Assembly (NCBI GenBank): GCA_947462095.1
Contig: CANHNQ010000020.1
Span: 1 to 35,903 of the forward strand
Direction of reading: 5' to 3'
DNA: 35,903 nucleotides
Source: Gemmatimonadota bacterium
Lineage (GTDB): Bacteria > Gemmatimonadota > Gemmatimonadetes > Gemmatimonadales > Gemmatimonadaceae
This document shows, piece by piece, positions 1 to 7,209 of the stretch. Under the pieces are notes generated by a model. That model saw nothing but the letters and a program-made list of their open reading frames with translations. It had not been told where the DNA came from and ran no database searches. Made by a program: the position numbers and the translations under genes. Positions within the stretch are counted from its first letter, which is position 1; each line of letters starts with the position of its first letter.

Positions 1-191
1 AAAAAGGCTCTTGTGGCGCGGAACTGTACCGACGGTGACGCGATACGAAGCAACCAGCTCATCGGCACCGTGACCGGTCCCGGCGGCGCCGGCATCGGCA
101 TTGGCGGGGACACCGTGAGGCGCAGCTCCGGAGGGGCCGGCGGCGAATCAGGCACGGGGAGCGGCGAGGTCGATGGCGGAAGCGTCACCAT
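1..191 (-). CDS. Possible partial proline-rich protein, cut by the window edge
   Basis: An ATG at 191 (minus strand) opens a frame that stays open to the window edge, about 63 codons, with mostly G or C in third positions. The peptide is Pro/Ser-rich for its first 45 residues and then reads VPMSWLLRIASPSVQF. I do not recognise it. No Shine-Dalgarno sequence is visible before the ATG. A plus-strand frame over the same bases (13-288) is low-complexity and looks like its shadow. The true start, the product and even the reality of the gene need the sequence to the left of the window. Confidence 0.25.
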   Translation of the reverse strand, partial: MVTLPPSTSPLPVPDSPPAPPELRLTVSPPMPMPAPPGPVTVPMSWLLRIASPSVQFRATRAF

Positions 192-382
192 TGTGCAATT
201 GTACGCGTCAATAGTCGTTCCGCCAGAGGCGGAGGGACGAACGGCACATTGTTGCATACGGACTCATCCATTCGTCCCACGCGCTTAACAGATCTGTAAG
301 CTTCGCCGTCTACACTGTGAGGCACGTCAGCGGCGCGACTGCGCCGTGGACCGTGCCGAACGACCCACCGAGACCCCTGCTC

Positions 383-778
383 ATGAAGAACACGATCCGC
401 ATGTTCGTCGCTGCGGCTGCCCTCGCGATCGCTGTGCCCGCCTATGCCCAGGGCGGCGGCGGCGGTGGTGGTGGCATGCAGATGTCGCCCGCCGAGCGCA
501 TGGCCCGCCAGAAGGAACAGCTGTTCAAGGACATCACCCTCACGGCCGCCCAGTCCGCGAAGATCGACACCATCATGATGCAGGCCGCCGCGAAGCAGCA
601 GGAAGCGATGATGGCCGCGCGCAGCGGTGGTGGTGACATGGCCGCCATGCGCGAGTCGATGCAGAAGATGAACACCGAACGCAACGACGCGCTCAAGGCC
701 GCCCTGACCGACGAGCAGAAGAAGAAGTTCGACGAGAACGTCGCGGCCATGCCGCAGGGTCGTCGCGGCGGGCTCTGA
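383..778 (+). CDS. Secreted LTXXQ-motif (Spy/CpxP-like) periplasmic protein
   Basis: This is a 131-residue protein. Residues 1-22 are a signal peptide (hydrophobic core at about 7-18, AYA before the cut). A run of eight glycines (24-31) follows, then a charged helical domain rich in Met, Gln, Lys and Glu. Two LTxxQ motifs are visible: LTAAQ at 53-57 and LTDEQ at 108-112. These mark the Spy/CpxP family of periplasmic chaperones and envelope-stress sensors (family knowledge), so a role in binding unfolded envelope proteins or metal is inferred. I chose the ATG at 383 because it starts the signal peptide. The frame opens 22 codons earlier, but that part is not secretion-like. A TACACT element at 311-316 could be a -10 box. 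The gene stands alone and ends before a strong terminator. Confidence 0.8.
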   Translation: MKNTIRMFVAAAALAIAVPAYAQGGGGGGGGMQMSPAERMARQKEQLFKDITLTAAQSAKIDTIMMQAAAKQQEAMMAARSGGGDMAAMRESMQKMNTERNDALKAALTDEQKKKFDENVAAMPQGRRGGL

Positions 779-803
779 CCGACCTCGCACGATGTGGGAC
801 CGA

Positions 804-835
804 GCGGGGGGTGCCAGTCGGCACCCCCCGCTTTT
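804..835 (+). terminator. Intrinsic terminator after the LTXXQ gene
   Basis: A perfect 12-bp GC-rich stem (804-815 pairs with 820-831) encloses a 4-base loop and is followed directly by TTTT. It lies 25 bases after the stop codon at 778. This is a textbook Rho-independent terminator. Confidence 0.9.
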
Positions 836-932
836 CACGGTGGCGCCGCAGACTCGCTTGTTCCGCGACGCCGTGCCGTCGAGATTAACGGCGGCTCATG
901 ACTGCTCTCTCCGCCTCCCCTGACCAGCGCTG

Positions 933-1787
933 ATGCGCGGCGAGTTCGTCGATCTGGGAGGCGTACGTCTCTATTGCTACGCGTTCGGAGAACGCGGCGT
1001 CGGAGAGCCGATCGTCCTGATCCACGGCGCCTTCACCTCCTCACACGTGTGGCAGGACGTGCTCCCACGGTTGCCCAAGGGACACCGGGTGCTGGTGCTC
1101 GATCTGCTCGGTCACGGCCGCAGTGACCCGCCCGGGACCCACCCCATGACCGTGGCGGGGCACGCCGCGCGAGTGGCCGCCCTGCTCGACGTGCTCGGTG
1201 TCCGCCGGGCGTCGCTGGTGGGCCACGGTATGGGGGCCGCCATCGCGGCGGTGGTGGCGCAGGAACACCCTGACCGCGTGGCGCACCTGCTGCTCGTCAA
1301 TCCCACCCTGATCGGGGGTGCCCCCGGCGACGTGGCGTTGAGTCGGCGCGTCGCGCGGCTAGTGCGGCTCCTGCCACTCTGGCGCCGCCTCTCTCCCGGT
1401 TGGCTCGCCTCGGCGCTCCATTCGGCCCTGCTGCCGTGCTACGCCCATCGCGACGTGGGCGCACGGTCGCTCGATCTCTACCTGAAAAGCTTCCGGTCCC
1501 GCGATGGACGCGACTCGGCCTGCGCCCAACTGTCAGCCCTCGCCGCCTCGCGCGGCGATACGGCCGCCGCACTCGCCCCCGGAGCGATCGCGTGCCCCGT
1601 GCTTCTCGCCACCGCCGCGGACGATCCCTTCGTTCCCACGGCCCGCGCCCGCCGACTCGGCGAAATACTCCGACTCGCGGCACCGAGCGGGATCGCGCTC
1701 CGCGAACTCCCCGGCGTTGCGCACGTCGCCCCCGAAGAAGCACCAGACCGACTCGGCGCCCTCGTGGCGGAACTCCTGACGCGCTGA
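933..1787 (+). CDS. Alpha/beta-hydrolase fold protein with Gly at the nucleophile position
   Basis: This 284-residue protein has the layout of a single-domain alpha/beta hydrolase. The oxyanion-region HG is at 31-32 (VLIHGAF) and DLLGHGRSD is at 57-65. The nucleophile elbow is at 97-101, the acid is in AADDPFVP (D230/D231) and the catalytic His is in GVAHVAPEE (H264). The elbow reads G-H-G-M-G, so the usual Ser or Asp is Gly99 (codon GGT at 1227-1229). Acid and His are kept. It is therefore either a non-hydrolytic member, an enzyme with another nucleophile, or a protein inactivated by a point mutation. GGT is one base from both AGT (Ser) and GAT (Asp). It has no signal peptide and so is probably cytoplasmic. 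The substrate cannot be told. The TPR gene at 1841 may be co-transcribed. Confidence 0.85.
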   Translation: MRGEFVDLGGVRLYCYAFGERGVGEPIVLIHGAFTSSHVWQDVLPRLPKGHRVLVLDLLGHGRSDPPGTHPMTVAGHAARVAALLDVLGVRRASLVGHGMGAAIAAVVAQEHPDRVAHLLLVNPTLIGGAPGDVALSRRVARLVRLLPLWRRLSPGWLASALHSALLPCYAHRDVGARSLDLYLKSFRSRDGRDSACAQLSALAASRGDTAAALAPGAIACPVLLATAADDPFVPTARARRLGEILRLAAPSGIALRELPGVAHVAPEEAPDRLGALVAELLTR

Positions 1788-1840
1788 ATTGTCAGAGAGT
1801 GCTTCGCGTTACGCCCCCTCTCCCCCGCCTGTCTTTCCTC

Positions 1841-2143
1841 ATGATCGATCGCCTTGCCACGATGCGCGCCATGGCTGCCAAGCAGCCGACGAATCCGCTC
1901 GCCCGCTTCGGACTCGCCAACGAACTGCTGAAAGCCGGCCTGCTGGATGAAGCCGAGGTGGAGCTGGCCGCATACCTCGCGCTGCACGATGACGAAGGCA
2001 ATGGCTGGCTGCGCTACGCCGATACGCTGCACGCCCTCGGAAAACAGGACGCCGCCCGCGCGGCCTGCGACAAAGGTGTCGAGGCGGCCACGCGGCACGG
2101 CCACGCGACGCTGGTCTCGGAATTCGAAGAGCGGGAGTACTGA
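1841..2143 (+). CDS. Small TPR-like protein
   Basis: This is a 100-residue cytoplasmic protein. It contains two helix-turn-helix units of TPR type: one around PLARFGLANELLKAGLLDEA and a second around GWLRYADTLHALGKQDAARA. Such units usually mediate protein contacts, and there is no catalytic motif. I chose the ATG at 1841 because the frame upstream lies inside the hydrolase gene in another phase and is arginine-rich shadow sequence. An alternative start is the ATG at 1862 (MRAMAAKQ). It lies 53 bases after the hydrolase gene on the same strand. It ends in a convergent gap filled by a long inverted repeat. The partner is unknown. Confidence 0.7.
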   Translation: MIDRLATMRAMAAKQPTNPLARFGLANELLKAGLLDEAEVELAAYLALHDDEGNGWLRYADTLHALGKQDAARAACDKGVEAATRHGHATLVSEFEEREY

Positions 2144-2162
2144 ACGGCGCGGATTCTGCGAA

Positions 2163-2381
2163 TGCAGTACTCAGCATTCAGAATTCTGGCGTCAGACTTT
2201 GTATAGCGGTCGGAATTCAGCAACAACAGTCCACAGTATCGAGGCATTTGGTTCAGTGTTGAGTGCGGGCGATGCCTCCGACGGCACTCCATCAAACGCC
2301 TCGCCACTGCGGACTGTAGTTGCTCGACTCTGAGCACTATATGAAGTCTGACGCCCGAACTCGGACCACTGATTACTGGGC
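2163..2381. repeat. Long imperfect inverted repeat in a convergent gap, built from two dispersed-repeat copies
   Basis: The left arm (about 2163-2270) and right arm (about 2273-2381) are imperfect reverse complements around a centre near 2271.5. For example, GTCAGACTTTGTATAG at 2191-2206 faces CTATATGAAGTCTGAC at 2337-2352, and GAGGC at 2241 faces GCCTC at 2298. The outer 70 bp of each arm (2164-2235 minus, 2309-2379 plus) is a copy of a repeat that occurs again at 11682-11750. The element fills the gap between the TPR stop (2143) and the kinase stop (2385). It could act as a two-way terminator. No transposase is nearby. Confidence 0.75.
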
Positions 2382-2384
2382 AGT

Positions 2385-4748
2385 TCAGAGTTTCCGCATC
2401 TCGTCCGCTGCGCTGATCACGTATCCCAGATCTTTCGACAGCGCACGTGCTTCCTGCGTCGCATTCGTGACGTCACTGATCGCCGCGCCAACGCCCATCG
2501 TACGGAGCTTCACGATGTCGAGACGCAGCGAGCGGAGCGCCATCGACGCGCTCTCGAGTTGACGCTGCATCGTTTCGCGTCGCGCCACGAGCTCCTGCAA
2601 CGACGACAGCTGCCGTGTGAGCAACGTGAGACGGCGCTCGCGGTCTGGCGCCTGCTCGGGTTCGGCCTGCACCGAGGCCACGCGTGACTCGAGGTGCGTG
2701 AGCGCCTCGGTGGGCAGATCGCGCTGCAGTCGTTCGAGACCGTTGGCGAGGGCACTGATGCGCTCCAGCAGCGCATCGGCGGTGGGCTCGACGTCAGGTA
2801 CCAGCGACTTGTCGGCGTCAGAGAGCTTCGCCGTGACGTCCTTGATGGTGAGCCGGTCGTCCACCGCGTTGCGCAACAGGTCTCCGTACGCCGACGCCAG
2901 CAGTTGATCACCAGCAATCAGCGCGAGTTGCTCGCGCATCTTCACGTCGAACGGTCGGTCGTCGGACGCCGCGGCAAGCGCCTGCCACCGGCCATTCCAC
3001 GCATCACCCGGCGAGACGCCGAGTCGACGCAGGCGCATGACATCGCGCGCCAGCATCTGCGCGCTCGCCAACGCCGCAAGACCGGCGCCGACCATCGGAA
3101 TGATCATCGGCGTGAGCTCCAACGACGCACCGATCACCAAGCTGCCGAGCGACACGGCGGCCGAGCCCATCAACCACTTCGCATGCTTCACGAACACGCG
3201 CGACGCCTCGGCGATCCGCGCCGGCTTGGCGCGCGGATCGGTGTCGGGCTTCGACGATGACTCGCCGCCGAAAATGCGCCCCAGTGTGATGCCACGACGG
3301 CGCAGTCGGATGTAGCGACCCAGCACGCCCATGCCCATGCCCATCGCCGGGAAGATCGCCCATGCAAATCCAGGACTCGTCGTCGCGTTGATGACACCGA
3401 GGAACACGATCATCCCCGCCGTCGAGAGCAGTTGCCCCTTGAAGCGCTCGATCACGTCATCGTCACTACGCCACGCACCGGTCGCGTCCCCGTACTGATC
3501 GTTCCACTGCGACTGCACGTCACGGCGCTGCTGCCGCACCGCCGCCCGCCAATCCTGCATCGCTTCCTTCGACGCGCGATTCCACTCGCGCACCTGGTCA
3601 CGCGGCGCGCCCGGCGGCAACGGCGGCAGCGTCGGCATGGGCGGCACCGCACCCGGCGCGGGATACGATCGCGGAGCGGGGGCTGGAACCAGCACGTTGC
3701 GCGGCGCCCAGTCTTCCGACCGATGCCCATAGCGCGCGTCGTCGCGATGTTCAGGGGTGCGCCCGCTGGCGGTCCCGTGGTCGCGCACCGGAGCCGGCGC
3801 CGCGGCCGACGCGGGTGGTGCGTACGCGCGGTGCGCGCCCGTGTGCAGCGATCCGTCGCGCTGCACTGTGCGCAGCAGATCGCGAAGCTGCAATGCGTTG
3901 TCCCACCGATCCTGTGGACGCTTGGCGAGGCACCGCTCGAGGATCTCGACCAATACGCGCGGCGCATCCGGACGCATGGCGCGAATCGGCATCGGCGTTT
4001 CACTCACATGCTTCATCAGCATCGCCGGCGTGGTATTCGCCTCGAACGGCAGCCGACCGGCGAGCATCAGATATCCCACAACCCCCAGCGAATAGATGTC
4101 GCTGCGTCCATCAATCTCGCGATCACCGGTGGCCTGCTCGGGGCTCATGAAGGCCGGCGTCCCCACCGCGATCCCGGTCTGCGTGAGTCGCGAGCCGCTC
4201 TCCGCCGCCCGCGCAATGCCGAAGTCGGTCACCATCGCGCGACCGGAATCCTGGTCGATCAGCACGTTGTCCGGCTTCACATCGCGATGAACGACACCAG
4301 AGGCATGCGCGTAGGCGAGCGCGTCGGCCACCTGCTCCAGTACCTGCGCGATCTCTTCGAAGGCGAGTCGCGGCTCCCGCACCATGCGCGCCGCGAGGCT
4401 CTCGCCTTTCACCAGCGCCATCGCAAAACACACCAGCCCGCCTTCCTCGTGCACCGCGTAGATCGACACGATGTGCGGATGATTGAGCCGCGCTGCCGTC
4501 TGGGCTTCGCGCACGAAGCGTTCGCGCACGTCGCCGCGGAATGCGAGTTCGGGCGGCAACACTTTGAGCGCCACCGGCCGCTGCAGCCGCACGTCCTCCG
4601 CCGCGTACACCACGGCCATACCGCCGCGCCCGACCTCTCCCTGCACCAGGTAGCGGTCGCCGATCGCCGCCGTGACGCGGTCGCGCAGACGGTCCGACTC
4701 GGCCTGAGTTTCCGCCGCCTTCATGGCCGCGCGCTGACCGTCAGACAT
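2385..4748 (-). CDS. Transmembrane Ser/Thr protein kinase, second of a tandem pair
   Basis: This is a 787-residue protein. A Hanks-type kinase domain covers about 33-300: glycine loop GRGGMA (40-45), ATP Lys62 (VALK), HRDVKPDN (154-161), DFG (175-177) and GTPAFMSPEQ in place of APE. All catalytic residues are present. A Pro/Ala-rich linker follows. Two hydrophobic pairs come next (around MIVFLGVINATTSPGFAWAI and AAVSLGSLVIGASLELTPMI), giving about four membrane helices. The C-terminus is a long coiled coil of about 170 residues. The kinase end is therefore cytoplasmic. It phosphorylates Ser/Thr on unknown targets. The gene starts 12 bases after the stop of its paralogue, so the two are surely co-transcribed. 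It has no PASTA or other recognised sensor domain. Confidence 0.92.
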   Translation of the reverse strand: MSDGQRAAMKAAETQAESDRLRDRVTAAIGDRYLVQGEVGRGGMAVVYAAEDVRLQRPVALKVLPPELAFRGDVRERFVREAQTAARLNHPHIVSIYAVHEEGGLVCFAMALVKGESLAARMVREPRLAFEEIAQVLEQVADALAYAHASGVVHRDVKPDNVLIDQDSGRAMVTDFGIARAAESGSRLTQTGIAVGTPAFMSPEQATGDREIDGRSDIYSLGVVGYLMLAGRLPFEANTTPAMLMKHVSETPMPIRAMRPDAPRVLVEILERCLAKRPQDRWDNALQLRDLLRTVQRDGSLHTGAHRAYAPPASAAAPAPVRDHGTASGRTPEHRDDARYGHRSEDWAPRNVLVPAPAPRSYPAPGAVPPMPTLPPLPPGAPRDQVREWNRASKEAMQDWRAAVRQQRRDVQSQWNDQYGDATGAWRSDDDVIERFKGQLLSTAGMIVFLGVINATTSPGFAWAIFPAMGMGMGVLGRYIRLRRRGITLGRIFGGESSSKPDTDPRAKPARIAEASRVFVKHAKWLMGSAAVSLGSLVIGASLELTPMIIPMVGAGLAALASAQMLARDVMRLRRLGVSPGDAWNGRWQALAAASDDRPFDVKMREQLALIAGDQLLASAYGDLLRNAVDDRLTIKDVTAKLSDADKSLVPDVEPTADALLERISALANGLERLQRDLPTEALTHLESRVASVQAEPEQAPDRERRLTLLTRQLSSLQELVARRETMQRQLESASMALRSLRLDIVKLRTMGVGAAISDVTNATQEARALSKDLGYVISAADEMRKL

Positions 4749-4760
4749 CGCTCGGTCGGC

Positions 4761-6890
4761 TTACGCGGAACCGGTGCGCGACGCGGTCGCCTCGCGCACC
4801 TCGCTAGCCGCCTGCACCGCGATATCGACGTCGCGGGCCAACCGCATCGCCTGTTCCGCCACCAGCGTCACACTCTGCACCGAACTGTTGCCGGTGCGCA
4901 GGCGCACGAGATCGAGGCGGACGTTCTCCAGGGCGATACGGCAGCTCTCGAGCTGCGCCCGACGCAGTTCGCGCTTGCCAAGGGCATCAGCCACGGCGCG
5001 CCGATCGCGCCGCAATTGCGCCAAGCGACGTATGCGCCCTTCGCTGCGCTGCGTATCGAGCGGATTGGCCTCGGCTTCGAGCGCGCCGATCTCCAGATCG
5101 ATGCGGCGTGCGGCGTCGGGCCCGTACTGGTGATCCACGCGCGCGAGAGCGCGGGCGATGATCTCGACCTTGTTCACCAGATCGACCGCCGTTCGGGCCA
5201 CGTCGGGGATGCGCCCGCGCTCCTCGGCCGGCAGCGTACCGAGCAGGCGACCGATCTCCTCGCGATCGGCGCGCGCCGCCCTGACGAGTGCCACGAACTC
5301 GCCGAGTTCGTCATCGCGGGCTGGCGTATTCGGCGTGGCGACGCCGGCGCTCAGCGTCACCCGCGCCGCAGGCGTGGGTGACAGGACGCCGTCGAGTCGG
5401 TTCCGGAGCCGGCCCTGAGCGCGCAGCTCCTCGCGCTTCTTGCGGCTGAACGTGGCCATGACCTTGTCGCCGAGATCGGACAGGACCTCGCCGAGCATGC
5501 GATGCTTGGGCTGCTTGAGGACATCGGTCCAATCGAAGCCGTCCGCCCACAGCTTGGCGTACTTCCACGCGATGTATACCGTCCACAGCGTCGTCAGCCC
5601 CAGCATGTCGCCGCCGGTGAAGAGGCTAACCGTCAGAATCGCGCCATTGACGAACAGGTATGGCGCCAACTTGCGACGAAACGCGACCACTGGCGGGGCG
5701 TACCAGCGTGCCTCGTCCTCGGCCGTCGCCACGTACAACTCGTCGCCGGACGGCGACGGCGGATACAACGGATTCGGCGCGGCGGGCGAGGTGACGGCCG
5801 TGCGCGACTGATAGCTGGGCGGCTGGTAGGCCGGCGGGGTGTACGGCGCGGGGGTGTACGGCACGGACGGTGCCGACGGACCGGGCGCCCCCATTCCACC
5901 CATCGGCATCCCGCCGATCGGCGCCCCAGTGAAGCGCACCGGCGCGCCGGTAGCGCGTTGGGACGCGGTGGGATTGGTGGGCGGCGGGACGACGCCGGTT
6001 TTCAGCGCCGTGACCATCTCGCCGGCGCTCTGGAATCGGTGCTCCGGGCTCTTCTCCAGCAGGCGCATCACGATCTGGGACAGATCGTCGGGGGTATCCG
6101 GACGCCGCAGCGCCACCGGGACCGGCATTTCGGCCAGATGCTTGACCAGTAGCGCCGGGGTGGCGCCGCCCGTGAAGGGTGGTTCGCCGGCCAGCATCTG
6201 GTAGGCCACGATCCCCAGCGAGTACAGATCGCTGCGGGCATCAAGATCGCGGTCGCCGGACGCCTGCTCGGGAGACATGTACGCCGGCGTGCCCATCGCC
6301 ATGCCGGTGGCGGTCAGCCGCGATGTCTCGCCGCCGTCGCTCGCCGCCCGCGCAATGCCGAAGTCGGTTACCAGCGCCCGACCGTCGATCCCGTCGAGCA
6401 GGATGTTGTCCGGCTTGATGTCGCGATGAATCACCCCGCGGGCGTGCGCGTAGGCCAACGCATCCGCCACTTCCTGCAGCCAGCGACGCACGTCATCGAT
6501 CGGGAGCGGACCACGCTTCTGCAACGTCGCAGCAAGGTTGTCGCCGTCGATACAGGCCATCACGAAAAACACCAGATTCCCGACTTCGTCGACCGAATAG
6601 ATCGGGACGATGTTCGGATGGCTCAGCTGGGCCGCCGTCTCTGCCTCCCGCAGGAAGCGGGTGCGGATGTCACGCCGGAACGACAGCTCCGGCGGCAGCA
6701 GCTTGATGGCGACGAACCGTTTGAGTCGCTTGTCGCGGGCCCGATACACGATGCCCATGCCACCGCGACCGATCTCCTGGTCCAGCTCGTAGGTGGCACT
6801 GAGCGCCTGTCCAACGTGGGCGCGCAGCTCAGCATCTTCGGTGGATGGCACGACGGAATCGGGCACTCGCGTGGGAATCGGGGAAGTCAC
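4761..6890 (-). CDS. Transmembrane Ser/Thr protein kinase, first of a tandem pair
   Basis: This is a 709-residue protein with a GTG start. The kinase domain runs from about 34 to 295: GRGGMG (41-46), ATP Lys63 (VAIK), HRDIKPDN (155-162), DFG (176-178) and GTPAYMSPEQ. All catalytic residues are present, and the Arg before Asp157 makes it an RD kinase, normally regulated by activation-loop phosphorylation. A Pro/Gly/Tyr-rich linker of about 100 residues follows. A 2TM-like hairpin (around LAPYLFVNGAILTVSLF and LTTLWTVYIAWKYAKLW) comes next, then a C-terminal coiled coil ending in repeated Arg/Leu/Glu heptads. The overall plan matches the downstream kinase, so the pair arose by duplication and then diverged in the membrane part. 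It may phosphorylate its partner; this is inferred from adjacency. Confidence 0.92.
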   Translation of the reverse strand: MTSPIPTRVPDSVVPSTEDAELRAHVGQALSATYELDQEIGRGGMGIVYRARDKRLKRFVAIKLLPPELSFRRDIRTRFLREAETAAQLSHPNIVPIYSVDEVGNLVFFVMACIDGDNLAATLQKRGPLPIDDVRRWLQEVADALAYAHARGVIHRDIKPDNILLDGIDGRALVTDFGIARAASDGGETSRLTATGMAMGTPAYMSPEQASGDRDLDARSDLYSLGIVAYQMLAGEPPFTGGATPALLVKHLAEMPVPVALRRPDTPDDLSQIVMRLLEKSPEHRFQSAGEMVTALKTGVVPPPTNPTASQRATGAPVRFTGAPIGGMPMGGMGAPGPSAPSVPYTPAPYTPPAYQPPSYQSRTAVTSPAAPNPLYPPSPSGDELYVATAEDEARWYAPPVVAFRRKLAPYLFVNGAILTVSLFTGGDMLGLTTLWTVYIAWKYAKLWADGFDWTDVLKQPKHRMLGEVLSDLGDKVMATFSRKKREELRAQGRLRNRLDGVLSPTPAARVTLSAGVATPNTPARDDELGEFVALVRAARADREEIGRLLGTLPAEERGRIPDVARTAVDLVNKVEIIARALARVDHQYGPDAARRIDLEIGALEAEANPLDTQRSEGRIRRLAQLRRDRRAVADALGKRELRRAQLESCRIALENVRLDLVRLRTGNSSVQSVTLVAEQAMRLARDVDIAVQAASEVREATASRTGSA

Positions 6891-7209
6891 GTGGTGTGTC
6901 TAGTGTAGCACCTCGGAGAAACCGGCAACAGCAGCGGTCGATCTCCGTCAGGCGCCCTACGGCCCGAGCGTGCCGTGAGTTGCAGCCGGGCCCGCCATCA
7001 TCGGCGAGACCATCTGTTCGGTCCGCCCGGCCGCAACGGCACCATCCATGCGGGACCGACAATTCGGCGTAGCGGCGTCGGGGTGGGACCGTCATCCCGG
7101 CACGGACGCCGTGCACGGCTTGCAAACCCTGCCGTGATGGCGTATTCCCGACGGTGCGAATCCTGCCCTATCGCTGGCGGTATTCCTCTTCCAAACAGGA
7201 TCGTACGTT
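6891..7209. promoter_or_regulatory. Divergent intergenic region between the kinase operon and lon
   Basis: These 319 bases separate two divergent transcription units and hold no credible gene. Towards the kinases, a TACACT -10-like box lies at 6902-6907 (minus) with a TTG-containing -35-like patch at 6923-6930. It sits about 11 bases before the GTG start, which implies a very short leader. Towards lon, TTGCAA (7120-7125), 17 bases and TATTCC (7143-7148) form a plausible promoter, and AGGA at 7197-7200 is a fair ribosome-binding site for the ATG at 7210. I see no CIRCE element or other heat-shock operator. The promoter calls are weak pattern matches. Confidence 0.35.

Noticed and set aside
2320-2562. 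Small coding frame through the dispersed repeat (reading LDSEHYMKSDAR)
   Set aside because: Copies of the repeat give similar peptides in one frame (LLNSDxYTKSDA), which briefly suggested a conserved peptide. The copies have no start or ribosome-binding site in common, the frame runs into antisense of the kinase, and DNA similarity alone explains the likeness.
3432-5381. 649-codon plus-strand frame over both kinases
   Set aside because: It crosses the boundary of two real minus-strand genes and encodes Arg/His-rich low-complexity sequence.
6891-7209. Possible CIRCE or other heat-shock operator, or a tRNA, before lon
   Set aside because: No TTAGCACTC-type inverted repeat and no cloverleaf were found by reading both strands.
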